From assembly GCA_934256705.1 (NCBI GenBank), contig CAKQPF010000018.1:1-56304 (forward strand): a stretch of 56,304 nucleotides of DNA, read 5' to 3'. The notes under the pieces are model-generated. The model was not told where the DNA came from and ran no database searches. It saw only the letters and a program-made list of their open reading frames with translations. This DNA is from an uncultured Prevotella sp. (lineage in GTDB: Bacteria; Bacteroidota; Bacteroidia; Bacteroidales; Bacteroidaceae). The translations under genes and the position numbers were made by a program. Each line of letters opens with the position of its first letter. Position 1 is the stretch's first letter. This document shows, piece by piece, positions 7,925-16,117 of the stretch.

Positions 7925-10324
7925 TTATTCATCCTTGAGATATTTCACAGGATTACTATTAGCCACCTTGTAGCAGTTGATGATGACGGAAAGCCCGATG
8001 ATGACGAGCAGGATAATCGTAACGCCAATAAACAAGAGAGGCGTCATCGAAATCTTCTCGCTGAACGACATGAGCCATTGTCTGGCTATCAGCCAAGCCC
8101 CCAAGTCGCCCATGATGATGCAAGGCAAGGCAATCTTCATGATGTCTTTCAGGAAGATGCGAAGAATATCCTTCACCTTCGCTCCGTTCACCTTTCTGAT
8201 TGCAATCTCCTTGCGGCGGCGGTTCACCTCATCACTCGTATAACCCACCAATCCGAAGAGGGCAATAATCATCGTTACGATGCCGGCTACCAGGATTCCG
8301 TTGCGGAAATGGAGCTGGGAAGCATACTGTGCCTTGAACTCGGATTCATAGTCGAGTACCGTCACGGCATTGTTCGGATACATCGACTGCACCTTATTTC
8401 TCAACTCAGTCAAGGCATCTTCCGTCAGATCATTGAACTTGACGAGCATATAAGAAGCTGTCCAAGGAGCATAGAAATATACGTATGATATATTCTTGAA
8501 CTCTGCACCCTCGGAAGTAACTGTTCCGTATTTGATATTCTTGACAACACCACAAATCGTCATCGTTTCATCCTGATTACAATGTGCAGAAATCCAAACT
8601 CGTTTTCCTACAGCCCCATCTTTCCAATGTCCGAGTGTAGTTAATCTCTTAGCCAAAGCCTCATCAATAATCACTTGGCGAGAACTGTCACTACGTTCTG
8701 TAAAAAACGAACCTTGCACAAAGTCGATTCCCATCATCCTGAAATAGTTGTCATCTACTCCCCCTGCATCATGGATAAGCTGAAACGACTTTCTGTCATC
8801 TGGCAACTGCACATTATTTCCACTTACCGCATAGCTTTCCAACGGAAGAGAATAAGCAGAGGCTACCTCCTTCACGTCCGGCATACGCTTGATTTCAGAC
8901 AAACATCGACGGCGTTGATCACCATTGGTAGCATCCACATGTACGATAGCCACATTCTCATAATCGTAACCAGGATTCATATTCACCATCAAGTTATACT
9001 GACGATTGACAACAAACAGCAAACTAAATAGCAACCCCGAAATAACGAACTGCACACCTAAAAGAGCTAATTTCCAACGGTTACGGTTTTCATTATATCC
9101 TCGGAAAGCAATGGCAACGGGAATCTTATTGTAAAGCCAACCTGGAACCAATCCACCCACCAACAATACCAGTAAACAGATGGAAACCAATATCCAACTG
9201 CCACGATTGAACACCAACGTGCTTACCGGGGCAGAGAGGAAATTCTCGATGGTTCCCTTGCAAAGAAACACGAGAACAGCAGCAAGGATTACCGCCAACC
9301 CCACATGCACCAAAGCCTCGGAAAAGATGATGGCATGAATATTCTTTGGTTCTGCACCATAACATTTGCGGACTGCCATCTCACGAGAACGAGTCACGAG
9401 ATTTCCTACGATGATAAGCAGATAGTTCATCACAGAAGTGAAAAGAAGGACAAAAGCGACAATTCCCATTATCCATCCCATCATCTTGATATAAGAATTC
9501 TGGGTAAACACCTCGCTGAGTACAGTAAATTCATAGTCAAGGGTGAATCCAGGCGTTTGAGTCACCTCTGCAGTAAAATGGTCTTTCTTCATCTTTGTGA
9601 TGTAAGGACGAAGTTCACTTATCTCATGTCCTTTCGCCAAACGGATGTAAGAGAAATAGTTGTCATTTCCCACCCATTGATTTCTGCCATCATAGCCCCA
9701 AAGGTCTCCTATACTGCATAAAGACACCAGAATTTGTCTGTTATGCAGAGATGCGCCCCAAGGAAAGTTTTCGAAGATGCCACCTATAGTGAATGTCTTG
9801 CCTGGATATTCAGGAATCGTAAAATGCTTGCCTACCACATTTCCTCCCATTTGCTCTGCCAATTTGGAATCAACCATACAATATAGCGGGCGAGATAAAG
9901 TTTCCTTTGCCTTTCCCATCAACACCTTTTGCGGGAAAATATCAAAGAAACAACTGTCTGCCATCAAAACGTTAGCCTCTATGCTGTTTTGATTTTCCAA
10001 CTTGCATTGTTCTTTATCCATATCAACAAATCTTGTAGCAGCCTCTACCATTGGAGCATAATCCTTCACACCAGGGGCAATCGCTCCGGATGTTTGGTTA
10101 AAACTAAAAGGTTTACTACCATTGAAGCTTGGCATACTGCCCACTTCTGAAATCTGGTACGTCCTTTCCCATCCTGGGAAATACGTATCGTAAGTCTGCT
10201 CGAAATAAATCTCGGCAATAATTACCGAACTGATTGCCAATCCGAGCGCCAGACACAAGATCTTCACGAAATTGTGCTGACCCCTTCGAGGCAGATTCTT
10301 GAATGCGTTAATAATATGATTCAT
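7925..10324 (-). CDS. FtsX-type ABC transporter permease
   Basis: A 799-residue permease with two FtsX/MacB_PCD modules. There is an N-terminal TM helix, then a long periplasmic domain (about 45-280) and three TM helices (about 285-400). After another TM helix near 425 comes a second periplasmic domain, and three TM helices end the protein. Each module has the conserved cytoplasmic motif (SREMAVRKCYGA near 315; RRKEIAIRKVNGA near 680). With the ATPase, the HlyD-like adaptor and the TolC-like channel from the same operon it should form a mechanotransmission-type export machine across both membranes. The substrate is unknown. Confidence 0.9.
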   Translation of the reverse strand: MNHIINAFKNLPRRGQHNFVKILCLALGLAISSVIIAEIYFEQTYDTYFPGWERTYQISEVGSMPSFNGSKPFSFNQTSGAIAPGVKDYAPMVEAATRFVDMDKEQCKLENQNSIEANVLMADSCFFDIFPQKVLMGKAKETLSRPLYCMVDSKLAEQMGGNVVGKHFTIPEYPGKTFTIGGIFENFPWGASLHNRQILVSLCSIGDLWGYDGRNQWVGNDNYFSYIRLAKGHEISELRPYITKMKKDHFTAEVTQTPGFTLDYEFTVLSEVFTQNSYIKMMGWIMGIVAFVLLFTSVMNYLLIIVGNLVTRSREMAVRKCYGAEPKNIHAIIFSEALVHVGLAVILAAVLVFLCKGTIENFLSAPVSTLVFNRGSWILVSICLLVLLVGGLVPGWLYNKIPVAIAFRGYNENRNRWKLALLGVQFVISGLLFSLLFVVNRQYNLMVNMNPGYDYENVAIVHVDATNGDQRRRCLSEIKRMPDVKEVASAYSLPLESYAVSGNNVQLPDDRKSFQLIHDAGGVDDNYFRMMGIDFVQGSFFTERSDSSRQVIIDEALAKRLTTLGHWKDGAVGKRVWISAHCNQDETMTICGVVKNIKYGTVTSEGAEFKNISYVYFYAPWTASYMLVKFNDLTEDALTELRNKVQSMYPNNAVTVLDYESEFKAQYASQLHFRNGILVAGIVTMIIALFGLVGYTSDEVNRRRKEIAIRKVNGAKVKDILRIFLKDIMKIALPCIIMGDLGAWLIARQWLMSFSEKISMTPLLFIGVTIILLVIIGLSVIINCYKVANSNPVKYLKDE

Positions 10325-10366
10325 AAGATATATTATTGTAAGGGCGTATGCCCCAATTTAACATTT

Positions 10367-11620
10367 CTAATTTAACATTAGAATTTCATTGTCCTTATAA
10401 GCTTCGTAGCCGCTAACGATAACCTGCTCGCCCGGCTCCAAGCCCTCAATCACCTCATAATACTGAGGATTCTGGCGACCGATGGTGATCTTTCGGCGAT
10501 AAGCCTTCTTGCCACTCTTGTCTAAAACAAAAATCCATTGACCGCCCGTTACACTATAAAACGTGCCTTTTGGGATAATTATTGCCTGCTTCGACTGACC
10601 GAGCTGCAAATCTACATAATAAGTCTGACCGGTTCGGATATTGCCAGGGCGAACACCTTTGAAGATGAAGTCGATGCGGAACCTGCCGTCTCTTACCTCG
10701 GGATAAACCTTGCGAACCTGCAGGAGATAATGCTTGCCGTTCTGGTCGAAAGTGGCAGTAAGTCCCGGTTTTACCCGGTCGATGTAATGCTCATCCACCT
10801 GCGCCTGCACCTTGAAATCGCTGAGGTCGTTGATGACTCCAATCTTCTGTCCAGCCTGGATGCTCTGTCCCAGCTCCACATCGAGCAAGCCGATTTCGCC
10901 CGAAATGGTGCTGCGGATGTTCAGCTTCTCCTTGCGCTGGCGAACCAGCTGCACATTCTTCTGCATGGCTTCCAGATTATCGCCCATCTGATCCATCTGC
11001 GAACGGCGGAGCTGTGCATCCTTCTTCAATCGCTTGCTGATGAGCGCATGCTTCTTGACGGCAAGGTCGTAATCTTCCTTAGCCTTGAGATACTCCTCGC
11101 GCGAATTGAGTTCTTCCTTGTGCAACGCCTCCTGATGCTGATAGGAACGGCGCTTGGTAATGACATCCTGCGAAAGCGACAGTTCCTCGTTGCTATTGTT
11201 CAGACGGTCCTGCTCCATCGAAATCTGGGTATTGCGAAGCATGTCCTGCTTTTCGGCAAGTTCGCTTTCGGCATTCAGAATCTCCAGGTCGAGATTCGAA
11301 TTGCTCAGTTTCACGATGACATCGCCCTTGTTCACGTGGGCACCTTCATCCACCACTTTCTCCAGAACGATACCGCCTTCCTCGGAACTGATCTGCACCA
11401 CGGAGATAGGAACCACCTGTCCATCCACCGAAACATAATCGTTGAACTGCGCCTTCTCCACGGTTCCGATGCTCAATCCCTTCCTATCCACCTTCAGAGT
11501 GGAAGAGAAATTGCTCAATCCCAACCAAATGAGGACTGCGATCAAAACCGCTCCTCCGCCAATCCATGCCCAGTACTTGCGAGGCACGAGATATTTTTTC
11601 TTTTCTATCTTAATATCCAT
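10367..11620 (-). CDS. HlyD/MacA-family periplasmic adaptor
   Basis: The 417-residue adaptor has one N-terminal TM helix (about 20-38), a split biotinyl-lipoyl domain (about 60-100 and 245-275), a long coiled-coil hairpin (about 105-240, rich in E, K, Q and L) and a beta-barrel plus membrane-proximal domain to the end (PKGTFYSVTGGQWIFVL near 350). Such proteins join the inner-membrane permease to the outer-membrane channel. It lies 42 bp upstream of the permease gene and 6 bp downstream of the TolC gene, so it is clearly cotranscribed. Confidence 0.92.
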   Translation of the reverse strand: MDIKIEKKKYLVPRKYWAWIGGGAVLIAVLIWLGLSNFSSTLKVDRKGLSIGTVEKAQFNDYVSVDGQVVPISVVQISSEEGGIVLEKVVDEGAHVNKGDVIVKLSNSNLDLEILNAESELAEKQDMLRNTQISMEQDRLNNSNEELSLSQDVITKRRSYQHQEALHKEELNSREEYLKAKEDYDLAVKKHALISKRLKKDAQLRRSQMDQMGDNLEAMQKNVQLVRQRKEKLNIRSTISGEIGLLDVELGQSIQAGQKIGVINDLSDFKVQAQVDEHYIDRVKPGLTATFDQNGKHYLLQVRKVYPEVRDGRFRIDFIFKGVRPGNIRTGQTYYVDLQLGQSKQAIIIPKGTFYSVTGGQWIFVLDKSGKKAYRRKITIGRQNPQYYEVIEGLEPGEQVIVSGYEAYKDNEILMLN

Positions 11621-11626
11621 AATTGT

Positions 11627-12958
11627 TTATCTTATTAAATTTTCTCCCTGATAATAACCTACCAGTCTCTGTTTGATGATGAGCAGCATCTGCATCTGGA
11701 GTTCCTTGATTCTGCTTTCCAGAAGCGTCTGGGCTGCGGTATGAAGTTCGAAGGTGGAAAGCATTCCTTCTTCAAACTTCCGGCTCGACATGTGATAGGC
11801 GAGCGAATCGGAGGCAACCTTCTTCTGCATCTGATGCAACTCCTTGGCGTAACCCTTTGCATCCATTACCGCCTGAGCTATCTGGTCGTGAAGCTTGCGC
11901 CTGGTTTCTTCCAGGTTCACCTGCGCCAGTTGCCAGTCGTTGCGTGCCTTCTTCACGCTGTGCCAGCGGTCGCTATTATAAATAGGTATGGAAAGGGTCA
12001 ATGCGAGGTATTCGCCCTGGTTGTTGTGAAACTGCGAGGCAAACCCATCGTATTGCCCTTTCTGAGAGAGATTCTTATAATAGTTGGTAGAAATGCCGCC
12101 ACCGAGAGAGAGTGATGGCAGCAATCTGCCTTTTGCTATCTTGTAATCATACCGTGCCCGCTCCACTTCGTATTCTGCCGACTTCAAATCGGGAGAAATA
12201 TTCTGGAAGCCCTGGTAAACGGTTTCGGAGTTTGCACAAGAAACTGGAGCCTCTTTATTTCCTGATTTCAGTTTCAATTTCAGTTCTTCATCCACCGGAT
12301 AATTCATGGCTGATTTCAAGGCAAGCAGACTCTGTCTTGCCACATTCTCCTGATGCGTAAGATTGTATTCATCTTCCGCCACCTGCGATTCCATCTGCAC
12401 CACATCCGGACGACCCTTCTCGCCCAGTTCATACAGGCGCTGCATCTTAGCCAGCATCCGCTTGCTTTCGTTCAGTTTCTCGCTTGCTATCTGAATGCTT
12501 GCTTCAGCATAGGCGGCATCCACATATTTCTGCATCACGTCGATGGCTCGGTCATCCTGAATCTTCTGCATCGCTGTGACTGAATGATCCCGGCTCAGCT
12601 TGGCCTGCTTCAAGGCGTTGATGGTGGCGAAACCATCAAAGACATTCAGTTCGGCATAAAGCTGGTAGTAGTTGTTGAATGTCGTTACATTGTTATAAGT
12701 ATTGGTTTCCGGGTCGATGTTTCGTCCCCAGGCATACTGTCCCTGCACACCTGCCGATACGGAAGGCAGGAATCCTGCCACAGCATGCTGGTAATCCTGC
12801 TTGCGCTGGCGGGCGTTAATAGACTCCCGCTTTACCTCTGTAGAATGCTCCACGGCGTATTTCATGCAGTCGTCAAGGCTCCAGCTTTGAGCCGAGGCTC
12901 CAGTCGCCCAGACCATCCATCCTATCAATATTCCTATTCTTTTCATAATATTCTTCAT
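11627..12958 (-). CDS. TolC-family outer membrane efflux protein
   Basis: 443 residues with a signal peptide (cut after the ASA near residue 23), then two outer-membrane-efflux repeats of long helices. A conserved start SWSLDDCMKYAVEHS and the mid-protein YDYKIAKGRLLPSLSL are typical. It is the first gene of the efflux operon and supplies the outer-membrane duct. A second ATG at codon 5 is also possible. There is no TAnnTTTG box upstream, but there is a TTGGCACG element and two palindromic operators, so control by the adjacent sigma-54 activator is likely. Confidence 0.93.
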   Translation of the reverse strand: MKNIMKRIGILIGWMVWATGASAQSWSLDDCMKYAVEHSTEVKRESINARQRKQDYQHAVAGFLPSVSAGVQGQYAWGRNIDPETNTYNNVTTFNNYYQLYAELNVFDGFATINALKQAKLSRDHSVTAMQKIQDDRAIDVMQKYVDAAYAEASIQIASEKLNESKRMLAKMQRLYELGEKGRPDVVQMESQVAEDEYNLTHQENVARQSLLALKSAMNYPVDEELKLKLKSGNKEAPVSCANSETVYQGFQNISPDLKSAEYEVERARYDYKIAKGRLLPSLSLGGGISTNYYKNLSQKGQYDGFASQFHNNQGEYLALTLSIPIYNSDRWHSVKKARNDWQLAQVNLEETRRKLHDQIAQAVMDAKGYAKELHQMQKKVASDSLAYHMSSRKFEEGMLSTFELHTAAQTLLESRIKELQMQMLLIIKQRLVGYYQGENLIR

Positions 12959-12973
12959 TTTGGCATTATAAGG

Positions 12974-12989
12974 ACATTAGCCGTGCCAA
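12974..12989 (-). promoter_or_regulatory. Putative sigma-54 promoter of the efflux operon
   Basis: On the minus strand TTGGCACG (12989 down to 12982) is a perfect -24-like box. The -12 position reads ATGT where TTGC is expected, so the G is kept but the C is lost. TTTTGGCAC and CTAnTG match the element upstream of the regulator gene. No CAAAnnTA (a minus-strand TAnnTTTG) occurs between the gene and 13150, so this is the only promoter candidate I see. Confidence 0.45.
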
Positions 12990-13044
12990 AACAGCACTTC
13001 TCCTGATAATCAAGCCATTAAATAAAAAACCTTATCAAACGAAC

Positions 13045-13061
13045 TGTCCAATAATTAGACA
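13045..13061. promoter_or_regulatory. Operator site 1 upstream of the efflux operon
   Basis: TGTCCAATAATTAGACA is a near-perfect 17-bp palindrome of the same pattern as GTCTAATTATTAGAC at 2200-2214. It lies about 60 bp upstream of the -24-like box, a usual place for an NtrC-type activator site. Confidence 0.55.
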
Positions 13062-13066
13062 CCGCC

Positions 13067-13081
13067 GTCAAATTGTTGGAC
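13067..13081. promoter_or_regulatory. Operator site 2 upstream of the efflux operon
   Basis: GTCAAATTGTTGGAC is a weaker copy of the operator pattern, matching 13 of 15 positions. Its centre is 21 bp from that of site 1, two helical turns, so both sites face the same side of the DNA. This suits cooperative binding of an activator oligomer. Confidence 0.45.
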
Positions 13082-13126
13082 AGAAGTTTGCAATCTGACA
13101 TTTTCCACATATTTATACTGAAATAT

Positions 13127-13157
13127 TTTGAGGATTTCGGCAAAAGTCTTACCTTTG
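13127..13157 (+). promoter_or_regulatory. Promoter cassette reading into the 33-bp array
   Basis: TTTG (13127-13130), a 19-nt spacer and TACCTTTG (13150-13157) form a consensus promoter. An ATG follows at 13161, giving a possible leaderless 11-residue peptide MKVPWKTCVVS whose TGA overlaps the ATG of the next repeat unit. It may also drive the ATPase gene at 13457. The box and spacer belong to a 37-bp sequence also present at 7132-7168. Confidence 0.6.
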
Positions 13158-13159
13158 CA

Positions 13160-13423
13160 AATGAAAGTCCCTTGGAAAACGTGCGTGGTTTCATGAAAAG
13201 TCCCTTGAAAAATGTGCGTGGTCTCATGAAAAGTCCCTTGGAAAACGTGCGTGGTCTCGTGAAAAGTCCCTTGGAAAACGTGCGTGGTCTCGTGGGAAGT
13301 CCTTTGGAAAACGTGCGTGGTTTCGTAAAAAGTCCCTTGGAAAACGTGCGTGGCTTCGTGAAAAGTCCCTTGGAAAACGTGCGTGGCTTCGTGAAAAGTC
13401 CCTTGGAAAACGTGCGTGGCCAT
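13160..13423. repeat. 33-bp tandem repeat array (eight units)
   Basis: Eight head-to-tail units with core AAAGTCCCTTGGAAAACGTG. The first is 32 bp, the others 33 bp. Because 33 is a multiple of three, frames stay open on both strands: the plus strand gives 11-residue repeats (KSPLENVRGLV) ending at TAG 13424-13426, the minus strand gives THVFQGTFHEA. The first three units start ATG and most later ones GTG. I cannot tell whether it is translated, and the two-strand openness argues for a structural repeat. Confidence 0.85.
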
Positions 13424-13456
13424 TAGTAATAAATGTTATAAGATATTAGGAAACAG

Positions 13457-14773
13457 ATGCTTAAACGGAAAATAGAGGAATATCTCACCAAATGGAAGAG
13501 TGATAACAGCAAAATGCCTCTTATCATCAAAGGATGCCGCCAATGTGGAAAGACATTCTCTGTACTCGATTTTGCCCGTAAGAATTATCAATATGTAGTC
13601 TATCTTGACTTCTTCCAGCATCCAGAATACAAGTCTGTATTTGATGGGGGATTGGACATAAATACTATCTGTATGACCCTTTCCTCCTTGATACCGGATG
13701 CTAATTTCGTATCTGGCAAGACGTGTATCATCTTTGATGAGATACAAGAATGCCCACGTGCTCGAACTGCTTTGAAGTTCTTCAAGACGGATGGCAGGTA
13801 TGATGTCATAGGTACCGGTTCGCTTTTGGGTGTAAATGGTTATCATACAAATGCTTTTTCTGATGCTCCGATACCTGTAGGCTATGAGACGATAATCGAC
13901 ATGTATCCGATGGATTTTGAGGAATGGCTCTGGGCAAATGGAATCAAGGACGTTACAATAGCATATCTGCGTCGCTGTCTGGACGACAAGACTCCAGTGC
14001 AAGAAGCGATACACGAAAGGATGCGTCAGTTGTTGCTGCAATACTGTATAGTAGGTGGAATGCCAAGGGCTGTGAGCATTTTCATTGAAACACACAACAT
14101 ACAGAATGTTCTGAGGATGCAGCAATCCATCATAGAAGAATATAAGGTGGATATGCTGAAATATGCTCCACAAGCTGACAAGTCACGCATCAGGGAGTGC
14201 TTCGAGTCTATACCGCGCCAGTTGAGTAAGGAAAACAAGAAATTCGCATACGCTACAGTGCGTTCAAATGGACGAGGACGTGATTATCAGGGCAGTCTGC
14301 AATGGATAGAAGATGCCGGAATTATCCGCCGTTGCTACAACCTCCATTCTCCGGAGCTTCCACTTGACGGCAATGCCATTACCGACCAGTTCAAAGTTTA
14401 CATGGCAGATACCGGTCTTTTCATTAGTATGCTGGAGCAGGGCACTGCAGCAGACATTCTGCAAGGCAATCTCTATGGCTACAAAGGTGCTGTCTTTGAG
14501 AATCTGGTTGCTGACATCTTTGGCAAGAATAATCGCAAACTCTATTATTTCCGTAAAGATTCGGGTTTGGAAATTGACTTTGTTACAAGGTACAATGGTG
14601 AATGCACATTGGTAGAAGTGAAGGCAAGCAACGGAAATATCAAAAGTGCCAAGACCATTCTTGCAAATCCGGAAAAGTATCATGTGATGAATGCCATCAA
14701 GTTAGGGGACGTAAATGTGGGCACCGCACCACAAACTCTGATTCTCCCTCTATATATGGCTTTCTTGCTATAA
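13457..14773 (+). CDS. AAA ATPase with DUF4143 domain
   Basis: A 438-residue ATPase of the same broad family as the one at 851-2131, from a different branch (little similarity beyond motifs). Walker A is GCRQCGKT (near 27), Walker B CIIFDEIQECP (near 90), followed by GTGSLLGV. The C-terminal DUF4143 part has the nuclease-like pattern GLEIDFV and LVEVKAS (near 375-395). Function is not established; the family is often found in variable regions. The gene begins 30 bp after the 33-bp repeat array, and the promoter before that array is the only one in sight. Confidence 0.85.
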   Translation: MLKRKIEEYLTKWKSDNSKMPLIIKGCRQCGKTFSVLDFARKNYQYVVYLDFFQHPEYKSVFDGGLDINTICMTLSSLIPDANFVSGKTCIIFDEIQECPRARTALKFFKTDGRYDVIGTGSLLGVNGYHTNAFSDAPIPVGYETIIDMYPMDFEEWLWANGIKDVTIAYLRRCLDDKTPVQEAIHERMRQLLLQYCIVGGMPRAVSIFIETHNIQNVLRMQQSIIEEYKVDMLKYAPQADKSRIRECFESIPRQLSKENKKFAYATVRSNGRGRDYQGSLQWIEDAGIIRRCYNLHSPELPLDGNAITDQFKVYMADTGLFISMLEQGTAADILQGNLYGYKGAVFENLVADIFGKNNRKLYYFRKDSGLEIDFVTRYNGECTLVEVKASNGNIKSAKTILANPEKYHVMNAIKLGDVNVGTAPQTLILPLYMAFLL

Positions 14774-14877
14774 GGCTTTTTTCGTGACATTTTGTCATTT
14801 GTTTTTCTCCTCTCCGCAAGCCGTTTTTGGCGGGAAACTTACCGATGAAACCGCTGAAAATCGGCTTTCGCAAGTAG

Positions 14878-15119
14878 GAAATGCCTGTTTTAATATGTGA
14901 AACTATGCTTTTGTGGCGTAATACCATCGCTTTTGCGCTGCAAAAGCATAGGCTTTACCTCCTGATATCATAGCTATTGCGTCCTAATATCATAGCTATT
15001 GCGTCCTAATATCATAGTTATTGCGTCCTGATATCATAGCTTTTACACTGTAATACCTGTCTTTTCGTCCCGTGAAATCGCAGTTTTTTATTCGTGAAAT
15101 CATATCGTGTTGACAATCA
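14878..15119. repeat. 22-bp tandem array, eleven units
   Basis: Eleven contiguous units of exactly 22 bp (14878, 14900, 14922 and so on to 15119) with core ATCATAGCTATTGCGTCCTA. Units 5 to 7 (14966-15031) are almost identical and the outer ones diverge. The unit is related to those at 32.3 kb and 43.4 kb (shared core ATGCTTTT / AGCTTTT). Confidence 0.85.
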
Positions 15120-15333
15120 ATGATATATGAAAATCGTGAAATTTTCCCATATTTGAAGCCAAATGCCAAGCCGATTGCAAATATTTCATTCTCGCCGCAT
15201 CTTGAAAAGTCAAAATGTAAGCAAATGCGCGAATATGCTGTCAAAGTGACAGGTTGCCTTTTGGCGGTTGGGAATGGGTGAATATAGTTGTTGGTTGATT
15301 ATTTATGCTTCAGCAAAAAAACAGCAATGGATA

Positions 15334-15365
15334 TTTGGAAATATAAAAGAAAGTTTGTAATTTTG
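15334..15365 (+). promoter_or_regulatory. Promoter of the mntA/hepT operon
   Basis: TTTG at 15334-15337, a 20-nt spacer and TAATTTTG at 15358-15365 form a consensus Bacteroidetes promoter, 26 nt before the ATG. Confidence 0.7.
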
Positions 15366-15391
15366 CTCTTGTAAGTCAAATATTATCGCTT

Positions 15392-15700
15392 ATGATTAGT
15401 AATGAGATACAAAAACTGCTGCCAAAGATACGTGAGTGTCTTTCAAGTCAGCCTGTAGAAAAGGCATGGCTCTTTGGTTCGTGCTCTCGTGGCGAGGAGC
15501 ATTCTGACAGTGATATTGACTTGTTGGTGAGATATAAGAGAGATGGCAGTTTCTCATTGATGACTATTGCAAGGATTATAGTCAATCTGGAGAAAGCCAT
15601 CAACAAGTCCGTTGACCTTATAGAGGAGGGGCGCCTTCTGCCTTTTGCTCGCAAGTCGGCTAACCATGACAAGATTTTGATTTATGAGAGAGAAGGTTAA
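15392..15700 (+). CDS. mntA: MntA-type nucleotidyltransferase antitoxin
   Basis: A 102-residue minimal nucleotidyltransferase. GSCSRGEEHSDSDIDLL carries the GSx10DxD motif that defines MntA. In the characterised system MntA uses ATP to attach AMP to a tyrosine of its partner HepT, which silences it. The next gene overlaps by 17 bp and encodes exactly that partner, so this is a type VII (formerly MNT/HEPN) toxin-antitoxin pair. Length and motif are complete, so it is probably active. Confidence 0.88.
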   Translation: MISNEIQKLLPKIRECLSSQPVEKAWLFGSCSRGEEHSDSDIDLLVRYKRDGSFSLMTIARIIVNLEKAINKSVDLIEEGRLLPFARKSANHDKILIYEREG

Positions 15701-16034
15701 AGATCGTGGAAGACTGGAGCATATCCTTCAGGCTTGCAATATATTACTTGAAAATCAAGCGAAGTACAATCGGGAAGTCGTGATAAATGATCCTGTGGTC
15801 TTTTATGGTTTTGTGAAACTTGTGGAGATCATCGGGGAGGCTTCCTATATGTTGACAAAAGAATTTCAAGCTGACAATCCTCAAGTGCCGTGGAAAGAAA
15901 TGGTAGCTATGAGGCATGTTTTGGTGCACGGCTATTATACTATTGAACCTGTTGATTTGTGGAATACAATTCAGAATGACATTCCTGTTCTGAAAACACA
16001 GATAGAGCAGTTGATTATAGATTTGACGACATAA
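15684..16034 (+). CDS. hepT: HepT-type HEPN ribonuclease toxin (DUF86)
   Basis: The 116-residue protein is an all-alpha HEPN domain. RHVLVHGYY near residue 75 contains Rx4HxY, the ribonuclease signature, and its Tyr is the residue AMPylated by MntA in the studied system. It should cleave RNA when free of the antitoxin. It overlaps the mntA gene by 17 bp, so synthesis is probably coupled. A strong hairpin at 16042-16085 closes the operon. Confidence 0.87.
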   Translation: MREKVKDRGRLEHILQACNILLENQAKYNREVVINDPVVFYGFVKLVEIIGEASYMLTKEFQADNPQVPWKEMVAMRHVLVHGYYTIEPVDLWNTIQNDIPVLKTQIEQLIIDLTT

Positions 16035-16041
16035 TGCAAAA

Positions 16042-16085
16042 AAATGAGGTCCAACCACCAGAAATGGAGTGGCTGGACCTCATTT
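16042..16085. terminator. Hairpin terminator between convergent genes
   Basis: AAATGAGGTCCAACCAC pairs with GTGGCTGGACCTCATTT, a 17-bp stem with one mismatch. On the minus strand a T7 run follows, so it is an intrinsic terminator for the M20 gene. On the plus strand it can still end the hepT transcript. Confidence 0.8.
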
Positions 16086-16117
16086 GGTTATATGAATACG
16101 GTCTAACATACAAGATG

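Larger units (their letters stand above)
12959..13456. other. Regulatory and repeat-rich intergenic region
   Basis: From left to right this holds the sigma-54-like promoter of the TolC operon (12974-12989), two palindromic operator sites (13045-13081), a plus-strand promoter cassette shared with 7.1 kb (13115-13157), and a 33-bp tandem array (13160-13423) that runs up to the next ATPase gene. A repeat ORF is open, but I do not call it a gene. Confidence 0.6.
14774..15391. other. Gene-free region with 22-bp array and mntA promoter
   Basis: No gene is seen. The left half is the 22-bp tandem array. The right part (15120-15330) shows nothing I recognise, and the promoter of the nucleotidyltransferase gene lies at 15334-15365. 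Confidence 0.6.

Noticed and set aside
7910..8488. Plus-strand ORF opposite the FtsX permease gene
   Set aside because: Antisense shadow of a conserved permease region, rich in His, Asp and Arg as expected from reading the opposite strand.
10538..11638. Long plus-strand ORF opposite the HlyD-type adaptor gene
   Set aside because: It is fully antisense to a well-supported gene with clear HlyD domains and has no recognisable domain itself.
13055..13423. Protein-coding gene on the minus strand across the 33-bp array
   Set aside because: The THVFQGTF repeats arise only because a 33-bp unit keeps frames open. There is no promoter, ribosome site or non-repeat domain on that strand.
14878..15119. 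CRISPR array
   Set aside because: The units follow each other directly with no unique spacers, the unit is only 22 bp, and no cas gene is present. It is a plain tandem array; the same holds for the other 22-bp arrays.
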